Numbered from the stretch's first letter, positions 1 to 14,300 are shown. The stretch: DNA of 64,000 bases from Poronia punctata (GCA_022579005.1 MU401568.1:1-64000), one strand, 5' to 3'. The notes: generated by a model from the letters alone, not told the origin. Numbers and translations: made by a program.

Positions 1-3000
1 TATAATATATTAAAAATTAATTAGTTTTTATTATATTTTATATTAATAACTTTTTAGTTATTTATAATAAACTAAATAAGTATAAAGTAGCTTTAATTAT
101 TTAAAAAATTAAAAAACACTATAAAATTAAAAACTAAGAAAATATTATATAGTTTTTTAAAATACGTATTATTTAAAATAAATAAAAAAAAACAATTTTT
201 TTATTTTATAACTAATATATTAAAAAAGTAGCTAAGCGCTTTTATTAAGCTAATTTAAGCTAAATACTAATTACTTTTTTGCTATATAAAAAACTTATAA
301 AATTTAAAAGCATTATAACTATAAAAAAAATTAAAGCATATTAAAAAAAAGTTAAGTTAATTATTTATATAGCAATTATAACTAAGCTAAATATAGCATA
401 TATAGCTTTATTATTATTACGCTTTTTTATAAATTTTAAACTAAACTATTATAAAGCTATAAATTAAGTAATTTAATACTTATTTATAATATATACTTTA
501 AAAATAGTAATAAATAGTATATTAAATATAATATAAGCTTTAGTTATTATAAAAAATGCGTTATTTATAAATAATAAAAAAACGCAACGCTTAACTTATA
601 AATACTTAATAAACTTTTAAAATAGCTTTATTATATAAAAAGCGTATTAATAATTTACTATGTTTATATTAATAACTAAAGCAAAACTAATTATTTTAAA
701 AGCTATAGCATAAAAGCTTATAATAATTAAATGCTTATTAAAAAAGCTATGCTTAAACTTTAATTAAAATTAAATAATTTATTATAATAATATTTAAGCT
801 ATTAAGCTTATAATAAGCAATTAAAAAAAATTAGCACTTAATTATAGCATATAAATATATAAAATATATAAGTTTAATATAAATATTTTTAAAAAACCTT
901 TAAAGTTAAATATATTTTAATTAAAAATATGCTAGCAAATAGTTTAACTAAAAAGCTTTTTTATACTATATTTAAACACTTTTATATAATACTTAATTTA
1001 TAATATATTAAAGTGCTAAGTTAAAATATATATAATATATATAGGTAATATATAATATAAAATATAAAAAATAATAAGTTAGCAAATATATATAAGCTAA
1101 ATAGTAAGTATATTATAAAATATAAAAAAAATGTAATAAAAAAAAGTTATATTAACATTATTTAATTTTAAATAACTTTTAAAGCTAAACTAGCTATTAA
1201 TACTTTAAATTAATAACTTTAAAGCTAACTACTTACTTTAAAAATTTTTTAAATATATTATTATTTTTATTAAAAATTTAATTTAATAAATGTTAAATAA
1301 AGCAAATAATAGCGCAAAGCTTACTAATACGCTAATATAAAGTTAGTAAGTATAATAAATATATAATAAAAAAAATACTTATAGTATTGTTTTAAAGTTT
1401 TTTAATTTATTTAAAATATAAAGCTTTATAAAAGCAGCAAATAAAGTTATATAACTTAAGTTTATTATATAATTTAAGTTAGTATAAAATAATAAAGTAT
1501 ATATAAAAAGTACTTATATTAATTTATAATTATAGCAACTTTAATAATTAAAGTAATAAGTTTAAAAACTAGCTTTAATAACTTTAAAATAGCTAATGCT
1601 AACTTTATAGCAACTATTAAAAGTAGTAAAAAATAGCAAACATAATTAAAAAAGCGCTTAGTACTAGTAACATAATTTATAAAATAATAATAAAATAAGT
1701 AGTAAAAAAAAAAGCGCTATTAGCACTTAAAGTAAGCTTTAAAGCTAAAAAATGCAAAAGTATTAAGCTAAAAACTTAAAAAAAAACATTAAAAAAAAAG
1801 TTTATATTTAAAAAGTAAGTATAAACGTTTTTTAATATTATAATAAGTAGCTTAATAATTTTAACTAAAAAATTAACTACTTTAAATATAAAAACTTAAA
1901 AAAAAAAAAAGCAATAATAACTAAAATAAAAGCAAAGTTAGTGTTGCTAAGTAAAAACTTAAAAAAAAGCATTTAGTAATAAGCTAAAAGCAAAAGCGCA
2001 AAAAATACTAAAAAGCAAGAACTAAAAGCAATATTAAAACTTAAAAAGTAAAAAATAAAGTAAAGCGTAAAAAGTAAAAGTTATTTTAAATTTTTTTAAA
2101 AACTAAAAAAAATAAAAGCTTATATAATACTTTTATTAAAAATAAAGTTTAATTTGTTAAAGCTTATAAATATAATAAAAAAAGCAATATAATAACTAAT
2201 AAAAAAAATAAAAGCAGCAACTAAAAAAGCAACAAGGTAATTAATATAAAAAAAAAGCAATAATAGCTTTTTTTTATATAAAAAACTTAGTAAGATTATA
2301 TTTATAATATATAAAAGTTAAAAAAGCATAAATATAATTATATAATAAAAAATATATATAAGTAACTTATTTAAATTTAAAAGCTTTATAACTTTAAAAC
2401 TAAATAGCAATTTTTTTAAAAAAGCAATAAATTATATTTGCTTAATAAGCTATTTAATAAGCTAAAGCAGCAGTAGTATATATATAAGCGCTAGCAAGAT
2501 AGCAATAATAAGCAATATAATAAGTAAAATTAAAATTAAAGCAAAATATATAAAAATAAAAAAAATATAAAGCGTAAAAGCAAAAGTAAGCTAAAACTAT
2601 TTTAAACTAATATATATAAAAAAAACAAGTTAATATAAAAAAAATATAGTATAAGCTAAATAAAATAAAATAAAATAAAAAAAAACATAAACGCTATTAC
2701 TTAATACTACTATATATACTTATTAAAGTTATAAAAATATAAAAAAATAAAAGCTTTAAGCAATAAAAGCTTAAAGTTAGTAAAATATATATAATAAAAG
2801 CGTTAAAAAATAAGTAGCTTATATATATAAGTTATTTAAAAAATAAAAAGTTAAAAAAAGCTTATAATATAAGTAAAAGAAAGTTTATTTTTTATACTTA
2901 TAAAAAGCGCTATATAATTAGCTAGTATAGCTAGTATAAAAATAAATAAAAATAAATAAATAATAAATATACTATTTTTTAATTAAGCTATAGCAACTAA

Positions 3001-6000
3001 TAGTTAAAGTACTAATTTAAATTAAAAAGTTAATACTTAATAAAAAATACTTTTAATAATTAAAAAATATAAGTATATAAAAAAAAAACTAGTATATAAG
3101 TATAAAATACTTTAAGCGCTAAGTATATATAAACTTAATTAAAAATACTTATAAAAGTATACTTAACTAAAGTATAAGCATTATATAATTAAGTATAAGG
3201 TTTTAAAGTACTTAAAAACTTTTTAAAAATAAAAGTATAAAGTTTATATTTAATAAAGTATAAAGTATAAGTAAAAAATTTAATTATAAAATAAGTAATT
3301 AAATAAAGTATTAAGTATATGTTTTTTTTAAAATTTTATAAAACTTTTAGCTAAATATAACTATAAAAGCTAAAAGTGCTAGTTATTTTAAGCTACTTTC
3401 TTTATATGCATCTTACTTACTATATTAGTAAAAAAAAGTTTAATTAGTTATGCTTAGTTTACTATATTTAAATTTAATTTTAAAATTAAATCTTATTTAT
3501 ATATGTTTTTTTTTATACTATAAAAGTTAAAAAAGCTTTATTATAATATTTAAACTATTTAGTTTAAATAAAAAGTATATAATAAATAATAAGTTTACTT
3601 TAAAAATAACTAAGTAGTTACTACTAAAGTAAAAAAGCGTTTAGTATATATTAGCAAATTAAGCTATAATTAATTTAATATTAAAAAAATAAGCAAAGCT
3701 TATTTTAAAAAATATAATATATATAGCACGTTAATTAAAAAATTAACTACGTGCTTTATAAATTATATTATAATTATTTTAAGTTTATTAATAATAAGGT
3801 TATATATAATAACTAATAAAAAAAAAAGTTTATATACTTAATATAAAGCATATACGCTATATAGTACTAAGTAAAAATACTTTTAAGTTATTTAATAATT
3901 ATAACGTTAAAAATAAAGCTAAAATAAAAAGTACGCAATATTAAAAAAGTAAAAAGCGTAAAGCACATTTTACTTATTACTTTATTAAGTAATAAGCATA
4001 ATTTACTTTATAGCTTTTATAGTTAAAATATAAGTTAAATTGCTTAACTAATATATAACTAAAATAAATATAAGTATTGCTTAACTATAAAAGTTAAACA
4101 ACGCGTACTTATAAACTAGTTGCATATATATATTAATTAATTTTAAATATTTAATATACATACTAGCTACGCTAATCTTAGCACCGTTTTTTACTTTTTA
4201 CTTTGCTAAATATAGTTAATACAATCTATTAAAAGTTTTATATTAAAACTTTATAAATAATAATTAAACATATGCTTAAAATACTATTTAGTTATAAAAA
4301 GCATTAATATCTTATTATTAAAACCTTTATTATAAAAATGCTAATTTATAGCAATTTGCTTAAATAAACAATTTAATTTGTTTTTAAAAGCTTTATTAAT
4401 TTAGTTTTTAAGCCTTTTATATATATAATTAAAGTAATTTATTAATTTAATGCTTTAGCTTAAAGATTTTTTAATTTTTACTTTTTTTGCTTAGCTAATT
4501 TAGTTTTATAATATATTAAAACTTAAATAGCTAAGCTAAAAATATTATTTAAAAAAATTGCTTTAAAAGCAAGCTATTTAGTATCTTTTATTTATATATA
4601 TTTTTAAATATTAAAAAGCTTTATTTATATTTAATAGTAAGTATTTTAAAACATATTAGCTATACTTATTTTATACTTAATATAATATTAAGCTATTAAG
4701 TTTTTTAAAATAGCTTTTTAGTAGTTTTATATTTTATTAAATTTTCTTTTAAGTAAAAGTATAAAAAAAACAATGTTTATTGCTAAAGTTTTATAATAAG
4801 CTATATTTTTAAGCTTTAATATAAATAGTTTTTTAGTTTTTTATATTTTTATATTTAGTTTTTTATAAGCTTATATACCTATAATAAAGTTTTTAGCTTA
4901 AAATAAGTTTTTTTTAAAAGCACCTTTAATATTATAAAAGTATTTAATTTTATTAAAAATATATAATATAAACTTTAAATTAAGTATTGCTAAGTATTTA
5001 AGTAGATATAGTTTTTATATAAGCTTTTTTAAAATTTTAAAACTTATATATATAAAAACTTATTTTAGTTACACTTTTTTTTTTATAAGCTATTAGTTAA
5101 TCTTGCTTTTTTTAATTAGCTTTTATTTTTTTAATAGCTTTAATTTTTTTAAAAGGTTTAAATTATATTTAATTTTAAATTTAATAAAGTTTTTATACTT
5201 TAAGCTTTTAATAAAGCCTTTTTCTAAAAGCTTTAAAAATATATATTAATATTTAAAAAGGTTAGAATACCTTTTATATACTAAGCATACTTTTTTAAGT
5301 TATAAATATGTTTTTAGTTTATTTTAATAACTTAATAGTTTTTTAGCAAGCAGCTTTTTTACTTTAGCTAAAAGTTATAATATAAAAAAAAAACATATTT
5401 TTTGCTTATAAAAAAGTGCTTATTAATAATAAAAAAATATTTTTATTTTTTAATTTTTAAGCTTAGTGTTCTTTTTTTAAATATTATAAAAAACCTTTTT
5501 ATTATTTTGGGTTTTTTAAGCTTTTAGTTACTTATTGCTTATGCTTAAAAGTTAGTAGCTAATTTTAAATAATAAAGTTTTGTTTTATATATTTACTTTT
5601 TATATATAATTTTAAAAAAGTTATATTAATATTTATATTTATTATTAAAAGCTTTAAAAAGTTATTAAAAAAATAAGTACTAAGTAATGCATTAAGCTTA
5701 TATTACTTAGATTATAAAATATAATATCTTTATTTTATAATAAATTTTTTAAGATTTTTTATTAGTTTTTTTATACTTTTTTTAATAAAGTTAAAAAAGT
5801 TTACTTAAGCAATAGTTAACAATACTTTAATTATAAGTTTGCTACTTTTTTAAAAGTTATTATACTATATATTTACTTTTTTGTTATATTTTATATAAAA
5901 AGCTTTATAGTTTTTAAATATAATATTATTTATTTATGTTTTTAGCTTTATTATTTTTTTATTAAGTTTTTTTTAAGCTTTAACGTTTTATTTATATTTA

Positions 6001-6490
6001 TTTAAAGTTAAAGTATTTTTAGCTATATTAAATTTAAATTTAACCTTTTTAATAGTAAAAATTATAAGCTTTTTATTAAGTTTAATAATATTAACAAATT
6101 TAAATTATTTAAGCTATAGCTTTTTATTTGCTAAGTTACTATATTATTATAGCTATAAAGCTAAAGCTTTTATTTTAAATGTTTTATTTTAATAATAAAA
6201 ATCTTTTAAACAAAATAGTTTAACTTTATTAGCTAATAATATTTTTACTAAGTTGCTATAACTATTATACTTTAATAGTAATAATAAGTATAATAAAACT
6301 TTTAATTATTAAAACTAAGCAAATTAGCTAAATTATATATATTAATTAATATATGCATAAAAAGCAAAAAATTCTTTTTACTATAAAATTTTCTTATATT
6401 AAATAAGTAAAAAAAACCTCTTATAAAAAAACCTTTTCCTTTATAGTAGTCCTTATTATAGCTATATAACTTTTACTATATAGGCATTAT
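1..6490. repeat. AT-rich, RIP-like hypermutated repeat block
   Basis: This stretch is almost entirely A and T, with TA steps everywhere and no open reading frame worth calling. The remaining C and G bases sit mostly in short GC, AGCT or GCAA contexts. The left half (about 1700-2900) is rich in A on the plus strand and the right half (about 4400-6300) is rich in T, so at least two ancient coding units of opposite orientation were probably overwritten. Composition changes to normal within about 60 bases near 6490-6550. This is what RIP leaves in old transposons of filamentous ascomycetes. Only the copia remnant near 660-1000 could be identified; I recognise nothing in the rest. Confidence 0.85.
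660..1000 (+). mobile_element. Ty1/copia retrotransposon remnant, RNase H end of pol
   Basis: Reading the plus strand through stops created by C-to-T changes gives the C-terminal part of a Ty1/copia polyprotein. About 670-780 resembles the copia RNase H block that usually contains LSTTEAE and a following leucine-rich helix. About 775-810 reads IYYNN followed by AIKLI, matching the usual IYCDNxxAIKL motif. About 903-975 reads KNMLANSLTKKLF, matching the very conserved ADxLTKxL box near the polyprotein end. No intact frame remains. The family is inferred from these three motifs in the right order; the LTRs were not located. Confidence 0.6.
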
Positions 6491-7028
6491 ATTAATTCCT
6501 ATTATCTTATAACCTATTAGTTTTAACAGTTATGCCTATTTTTTCTAACCACCGCAGGTCGGGTTAATTGCTTACAAGTATAAAAATATTGCCACAGTCC
6601 TACATATACACGGTACTTTACAAGGTACCTTAAAATTACGGACGATCTTTGTATGGGTCTGTTGTTATAGATCGTTGTAGATCTTAGTATCCATACAATT
6701 GTTCCAGGGGCCCCGTGGCCCCTTTAAAGTTCAAAACAGCCTTTTCTAGATGGTTGAGTTTTAGCCTACTTGTACGCAGTCCTGGCACCCTAGGTTATGT
6801 TTTTTCTTCTTTTCTTCGCCTTGCTACACGACGGCTGGAACAGTGTCAGAGGGATTACTTTATTTTACAAGGCACGGAAGCCCAAATCATCAAATATCGG
6901 ACTTGTACACCTCACGCCCAACCAGTGCTGCCGAGCTAGGAAGCTGATAGCGAGCCTGGAGGCCTGGCTATATACCTTCTCACCTGGAATATAATTGACT
7001 GCTAGGCGGCCAAGTCTTTCGGTACAAT
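6491..7028. other. Intergenic, upstream of the secreted protein gene
   Basis: This is the transition from AT-rich block to normal composition plus the presumed promoter of the 7029 gene. Short reading frames at 6715-6994 have no recognisable features and I do not call them. No RNA gene or repeat was seen. Confidence 0.5.
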
Positions 7029-8002
7029 ATGCTTGGGCATGGTCATATCCTGGCGACCCTTCTTGCCGGTGGGCTAGTTGCCCAAGCCCTGGCTGAGCCC
7101 TCGCGAGAGGAATTCCGGCCGCATCTTGCTCGCATGTCCACTCAGAATCTACTTGGCCTCAATCGCAGGACGGTGGAAGGGTACTCGCCTACAGAACAAC
7201 TCTGTAGTGATGGCGACACCTGTGCAGAGGCCTGTGGGAAGGGATTTAAACAATGCGCTTCTGCCGACAAGCTGAAACACTGTTACAACCCTTTGAAAAA
7301 TCAAACCTGCTGTCCTGGGGGCACCGGAGGTGGGTACGCTGCACGGTCATCCCTTGTTCTTGCCATGTTGACGATTAGATAGATTCCTGTGACCATGGAT
7401 ATTTCTGCTCTGCCGACACACAAGGAGAAACGTGGTGTTGTCCAGAAGGGATTAGCTTGAAACAGTGCGCAAGGAGGTACGGCATTCCCGGGGTTCTTAC
7501 TAGTCAAGCACCACACAGGTCGACCAAGACAGAAATCACAACCAAAACTGTGGCAACAGAGTCCCGGCACTCGTCCACCACAAAAAAACACGTTACTACA
7601 ACTACCAAATCGAAAGATGCCGAAAAGCACGGGTCCCCCAACTCGACTACCAAAACTAGTTCCACTTCCACTTCCACTTCGATCTTCACTTCCACTTCTA
7701 GAGATTTGCACCGGGTATCTACTTCGACGCGTGAAACGCAATCAACAAGTATACCTGAGCAGAGTGGTGAGACGACTTCAAGGCTGCCTGTCCCCACAAC
7801 CACCACAACCACCACAACCAACGTCTTGCTTTCGACTGAGCCCCCCGCCACAGAAGCTACCCTCTTGTTGACCACCGCGCCTTCGACACATTTGACGCCA
7901 TCTCCTACTGGTACTAAATCACATGGTGGTATCGATAGTCATCAACCGGCCATTGGTAGTGTTGTCATGTTTGTTCTTGGCGCTTTAGCTGCTCTGGTCT
8001 AA
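7029..8002 (+). CDS. Secreted cysteine-rich protein, Ser/Thr stalk, probable GPI anchor
   Basis: Two exons, 7029-7329 and 7383-8002, encode 306 residues. The 53-nt intron has donor GTGGGT and acceptor GATAG; splicing it joins two halves of one cysteine pattern, which supports the model. Residues 1-22 form a signal peptide (ATLLAGGLVAQALA). Residues 58-138 hold twelve cysteines, including three CC or CxxxC groups. Then follow about 140 residues rich in Thr, Ser and Pro, typical of an O-glycosylated stalk. The C terminus ends in a hydrophobic tail (VVMFVLGALAALV), as in GPI-anchored wall proteins. The cysteine region resembles a fungal family sometimes labelled Prp4 CRoW domain; that name is from memory and the function is unknown. 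The gene sits alone between two AT-rich blocks, a setting where effectors and other fast-evolving surface proteins are often found. Confidence 0.75.
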
Positions 8003-8079
8003 CGAAAACATAATTCAAAAGTTAAATGTGCCCTATAAGATGCAATTAGTATTTTTAGTGCGCATAGGACTACAAGAAC

Positions 8080-10830
8080 CTATCCTGATTAAAAGGATAA
8101 CATAATACCGTTAATATTATATAAATCTAAAAGAAGGCGGCCTATTATAGCAAACATTAGCGCCTTTTAAAAGGATCTTGTTTTAATAGTAAAGATACTA
8201 TATTTAAATTATAATAACAACCTAAAAAAGCTGCGCAAGTAATGTTATAAGCTAAAAAAGCATAGTTTATATAATTATTATAACTATTATTATAAAAGTG
8301 CTAAGTTTAAGATTTTAAGATTAATATATTTATACTTATTTTATATATAAAATTATAAGCTTAAAAAGGTTTTAACTTTAATAAAAAAAATTATAAACTA
8401 TTATATATAATATATTTATAACTATTTTTATATTTTTATAGTATTTTGCTAGTATATTAGCAATAGTTTAGCTATATATTTTTTATTATTTTATTTTTTA
8501 TTTAGTTTATTTTTTTAAAGTGCTACTTATAAGCTTTTTAAATATATTACTATTTATTGCTTTATATATTTTAAGTAAATAAAAAAACGTTAATATTATA
8601 AGCTGTTTTTAAGGTTATTTATTAGTTTTTTAAACAATTTATTAAATACTATATTTTTATAGTTAATTAATAAAAGCGTATAATATAATAAAGTAATAAT
8701 TTTTAAAGCTATATTTAAGCTTAAACATATAAATAATATTAAAACAGCTTTTTAAGACTTTAAAACCTTTTTTAATATTAATTTATAAAGGAAAATGCTA
8801 AGAATTAAAAGGTTTTTTTTAAAATTAAGCGGTTTTTCTATAAAACTTATTTTTTAAACAGTAAAATACTTTAAAATATAAGCTTAAATAACCTTTTTTT
8901 TTGCTTAAGCTAGCGTTTATTAAATAGTAATTTCTTTTAAGTGCTATAAAGCCTTTTTTAATTTTATAAAACTTATTATTTATATATTATATATTAACCT
9001 TTTAAAACTTTTAAAAGCATATATAAATATAACATTTAAATTTACTATTATTAGCTTATTTACTTTAATATATTTTTTAAAAACTAATATATATTTTATT
9101 AGCTAGCTACTATATAAGCATTTAATAAAGTCCTATTAATAAAGCCTATATAGGTTTTAAAAAATAAGTATATTTTCTAATTTTTCGCATTTTTATTAAT
9201 AATAGTATTATTATATATAAAGTAAAGAAAATAGTTAAAAAGCAATAGCATTATAGCTTTTATTTTATTTTGCTAAATTAATAACTAAATATAAATAGCT
9301 TATTTTTACGTAATTTATAGCTATATAGCTTTTTTACTATAATAGTAGTGCTTTAAAAGCATATTATTAATATATACTAATTTGTTTTAATTTTAATTTA
9401 TTTATTACTTTAATAAGTTATTAGTTTTATTTAAAGTATTTAAGCACTTTTAAGTTATTTACTAACTTTTTCTAATTTAATAAGCGTTTAGTATATCTTT
9501 GCTTTTATAATAGTTAGTCTTTTTAACTAGTATAGTGCTAAATGCTTTATTACTTTTTAGCTTTTTAATATATTATTATTATATTATTAAAAATATACCA
9601 TTTTATTAAAACTTTTTTTTAGTTTTTTATAGCTTATATTAATAGTTAAATGCTAATTAGCTATTTTTTTTAATAAAGCGCTTTTAAGCTTTTATACTTA
9701 TATTTGCTAATAAAAATACTTTTTAAGTTTTTATCTTTTTATTGTTTTATTTTATATAGCTAGCAATCAAGTAATAATAAAATATAAAATATAATAAAGC
9801 TATTTAATTAAAAAAACTTAAAAGCAGGCTTAACTAGTATATATATTTATAAATAATAAAATTGCTAAAAACTAGCTATTCTTTTAAAAAAGGCAGTATA
9901 ATAAAGCACCTAGCTAGAAAACCTATTTACTAAGCTATTTGCATATAAACTACAAGTTAGCTAAAGCTATGCTAACTAATAGCTAAGGCTTTGTAAATTA
10001 TATTTTCTTGTAATCTTTTAGCTAGTTTAGTTGTTTATTTAGTTAACTAAACAAACGCTATTTAATATACCTTGTTTTTAAAATTGCTAGGAACATTACT
10101 TTATAACTAATTTATTACTTAAACCTATATATTAAGCTTGCTTTTATATTATAAAGCAAGCTATTAATTTATATAAAAATAGTTTAATATTTAATTAATA
10201 ATAAGTTAATAAGTAAATAAAACTTTTAATTAAATTATAAAAGCTAGAAAGTAATAAAAGCTATATTAAGTTTAATAATAATTATAATATATATAATAAA
10301 TTTAACTTTTTAAAATTAATAATTTTCTTATAAAAAAGTAGCTTAATAAGTTTTATTAAAATAATAAGTATTTTGCTAAAAAGACTATTTAACTTATATA
10401 TATATTTATAAATATATATATATAAATTAACCTTTACTAATAATTATATATAATTTTTATATTTAATAATTTTTATAAATTATATTTTTTAACTATTATT
10501 AATGTTTTAAAACCTAACTATAAAAGCTAGTTTTAATAAGTTAAAACTATTTAAAAAGTTAAATATTTAAAAAATCTAGCTTTTTTAATTTATAATATAT
10601 AAAATAAAGTAACTTTAAATATTAGTGTTATATTTAATTATATTTAATTTTTATATAAAACTTTATTAAACTTAATTAAACTATTAAAAAATTAAATATA
10701 TAAGTTTATTAAAATATATATATATATAACACTATAGCAGTTTATTATAATAACAATATTATATAAGGATTTTTAATACTTACTTATATAAATCCTTTAC
10801 CTAAGATACTTAGTGTATTTGCTAAATGTC
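8080..10830. repeat. Second AT-rich, RIP-like block
   Basis: About 2.75 kb of A/T sequence without usable reading frames, with the same TA-rich texture as the first block. It is mostly T-rich on the plus strand, so any lost coding unit probably ran on the minus strand. Reading through stops gave no domain I recognise. The edges are gradual over about 50-100 bases, near 8040-8160 on the left and 10770-10850 on the right. Some residual GC words persist at the edges, which fits mutation fading out into unique DNA. Confidence 0.8.
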
Positions 10831-11306
10831 CTTAGCAATTCTAGCGCCGGTTGCAGTTTTTTAAGTGAATGCGGTATACAATAGAGCAAGATACAATACG
10901 CCGCAACTTTTGGTGTCACCGTTCCACTCTGGGGTGATTTGTCTGTATCTTTCGTGTCCCAGAATCAGACGTTCCTCAATGCAGCTTCTTGACGGTCACG
11001 GTATCAGAGGGTGTGTCCAGTGACGACAACGTCGGTCCTTTTGCGTTGCTTAACCAGCGGGATCAGTGCTGTATGCGGTGCCTTCTTCCTCTTCGAGCCC
11101 TGAGCCACACTGAACTATTCAACACCGCGCGATTACCCTACCTGTTCCAAAAGACATCAAATTTCAGAGTCGTCTGTGCATTAGCTAGGCCAGGTAACCT
11201 ACGTGATCAAGTATACGACCTTCAGGGTCGCCGTTGTCTCAGCTTCTTCCCGAAGTTGTATCAGCAGCAAAAACAGTTCCCCGTTAGTTCACAAGACACC
11301 GTCGCA
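10831..11306. other. Intergenic, presumed NMA111 promoter and 5' UTR
   Basis: Normal base composition begins at about 10850, only 450 bases before the NMA111 start codon. The reading frame is open upstream of that codon back to 10989, but the conserved protein begins at 11307. No other gene was seen. Confidence 0.5.
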
Positions 11307-14300
11307 ATGAATGGCGCAAGCCCTTCGAGACCGAAAAGGAAGGCCCCCTCACCCGCCGACGAAAGACCTTTGAAACAATTCCGCCATGGCGTGAATGGCA
11401 AGACATCTCCGGGGCAGAATACGCCCGATGTCGAGCCCACGAGTTTCATGTCGAAGGATGATCACGAAGACGATGAGGTGCCCGTGTTCTATCAGCCACA
11501 GCAAGCTGATACAGCAGAGTGGCAAGCTACGATTGAGAAAGTCGTCCGCTGTGTGGTCTCTATCCGGTTCTGCCAAACTTGCTCCTTCGATACCGATGCC
11601 GCCTGCGCTAGTGAAGCGACAGGTTTTGTAGTAGATGCTCAGAGAGGGTATATGGCCTCCCTGCACGCGAGCACTTCTGCTCTATGCATATGCTAACATT
11701 GCTGCTGTATTTAGACTGATTATCACCAACCGTCATGTTGTGGGTGCTGGCCCCTTCACAGGCTACGTTGTCTTTGATAATCATGAAGAAGCCGACGCGT
11801 ATCCAGTATATCGCGACCCTGTCCACGATTTCGGCATCCTTCGCTTTGACCCAAAGGCAATTAAGTACATGCCAGTGTCCGCATTAGTTCTCCGGCCAGA
11901 TCTTGCCAAAGGCATGTCCTCCATCCGAACCATTTCCCAAGTTTTTGATACAACAACGGCTGGCCCGACAACCGTGCTAACTTGTTCCTTGTCCTAGTGG
12001 GCGTCGAGATCCGGGTGGTCGGAAACGATGCAGGAGAAAAGCTCAGTATCCTTTCTGGTGTGATTAGTCGTCTCGACCGCAATGCTCCCGAGTATGGCGA
12101 AGGTTATAGCGACTTCAATACCTGTTACTACCAAGCGAATGCCGCGGCAAGCGGAGGTAGCTCTGGGAGTCCCGTTGTCAACATCGATGGCGCTGCTATA
12201 GCTTTACAGGCGGGCGGTCGGTCCGATGGTGCATCTACCGATTATTTCCTTCCCCTAGACCGTCCTTTGCGAGCGCTGCGCTGCATCCAGGACGGCATTC
12301 CCGTTGATAGAGGAACGATTCAATGCCAGTTTCTCCTCAAGCCCTTTGACGAGTGTCGTCGACTGGGTCTCAGCCAAGAATGGGAGGCAGCAGTCCGTGA
12401 ATCGTTCCCGAAGGCTACAAATATGCTCGTGGCAGAGATTGTCCTTCCTGAGGGACCCTCGCACAGCAAGGTTGAGGAGGGCGATGTTCTCCTCAAGGTT
12501 AATGGGGAAATGGTCACGCAGTTCATTCGCCTAGACGAGATCCTTGACTCCAACGTAGGGAATACCATCCGGTTGACTTTGCAGCGAGGGGGAGAGGACG
12601 TCGAGGTGGACATTGAAGTGGGCAATCTGCACGATATTACCCCGGACCGCTTTGTTACGGTGGCTGGTGGGAGCTTCCATGATCTTTCGTATCAGCAAGC
12701 TCGCCTATACGGCGTTGCGTGCAAGGGCGGGGGCGTCTTCGTCTGCGAATCCACCGGGGCTTTCCGTATAGACTCGGCCGACAGTGGATGGATGATTCAG
12801 AGTGTGGACCAGAAGAAAACCCCCGATCTCGAGACATTCATTGAAGTCATGAAGGGAATTCCCGACAAGGCCCGTGTTGTGATCACCTACAAGCACCTGC
12901 GTGATTTGCACACGCTCAACACTGCCATCTTAAATGTCGATAGGCATTGGGCCACCAAGATGCGGCTGGCGGTCCGGAACGATACCACAGGCCTGTGGGA
13001 CTTTGATGACATCGGCGAGCCCCTTCCAGCAGTAGCACCCGTGCGCCGGAAGGCCTCATTCATCCAACTCGAGCATACTTCTCATCCGGCCGTTGCCGAC
13101 CTGGTTCGTAGCTTCGTTCGTGTCACCTGTGTCCTGCCTCTCAAGCTCGACGGCTTCCCACGGAACAGGAAATGGGGTATGGGGTTGGTAATTGACGCCG
13201 AGAAAGGGCTTGTGGTAATCTCGCGGGCAGTCGTGCCCTACGACCTCTGCGACATCTGGATCACCATTGCCGATTCTGTCCTCGTCCAGGGGAAAGTTGT
13301 GTTCTTGCACCCGCTTCAGAACTACGCCATCGTCCAATATGACGCCAGCTTGGTGGATGCGCCTGTGCTGAGTGCAAAGTTAAGCAAGGACACCATCACA
13401 CAGGGGGCATCCACTACTTTCATAGGCTTCAACAGGAGTGGACGGATCGTACATGCGGCCACGACGGTGACCGAGGTGACGGCGGTATCCATCCCCGCCA
13501 ACTCGGGTGCTCCGCGATACCGTGCCACCAACGTCGACGCGATTACCGTAGATACAAGTCTAAGTCAGCAATGTGGCAGCGGTGTCCTCGTTGACGGGGA
13601 AGGTACGGTCCAGGCTCTCTGGCTTACGTACCTGGGCGAGAGAGTACATGGCCCTAGAGACGAAGAATACCACCTGGGCCTCGCCACACCGACATTGCTT
13701 CCCGTCCTATCCCAGATCCAGCAAGGTCATATCCCGAAATTACGCATGCTGTCGATGGAGTTTCGGCCTATCGCAATGTCCCAAGCACGCATCATGGGCG
13801 TGTCGGAAGATTGGATACAACGGGTCTCGGACGTGAATAAGCATAGTCATCACCTTTTTATGGTCTCGAAGCGGACGTTCGAGCGTGGGAGCCACCCAAG
13901 TGTCTTATACGAGGGCGATATCATCCTGACACTAAACGACAAGATGGTCACTCGCGTGTCCGAGCTAGACGTCATGTACTCGGCCGAAGTCCTAGACGCC
14001 GTGGTTGTTCGCGAGAGCAAAGAGATGCATCTCAAGGTACCGACGGTATCTGCCCACGATGTTGAGACAGACCACGCCATCTCGTTCTGCGGCGCCATCA
14101 TACATGTCCCTCATCTGGCGGTCAGGCAACAGATCAGCAAACTGCACAGCGAAGTCTACGTGTCAGCGAGAAGCCGCGGCTCTCCCGCATATCAATATGG
14201 TCTTGCGCCTACCAACTTCATCACGCACGTGAACGGCAAAGCAACCCCGGATTTAAGGTCCTTCCTCGAGGCTGTCGTCAAGATCCCGGATAATACCTGT

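Noticed and set aside
7301..7875. Long antisense frames opposite the secreted protein gene
   Set aside because: They mirror the Thr/Ser repeats (Val-rich) and lack starts or domains.
10989..11306. N-terminal extension of Nma111
   Set aside because: It needs a TTG start; the ATG at 11307 gives the basic leader and length known for the family.
13056..13531. Antisense and alternative frames within nma111
   Set aside because: They overlap a well supported protease gene and show no independent features.
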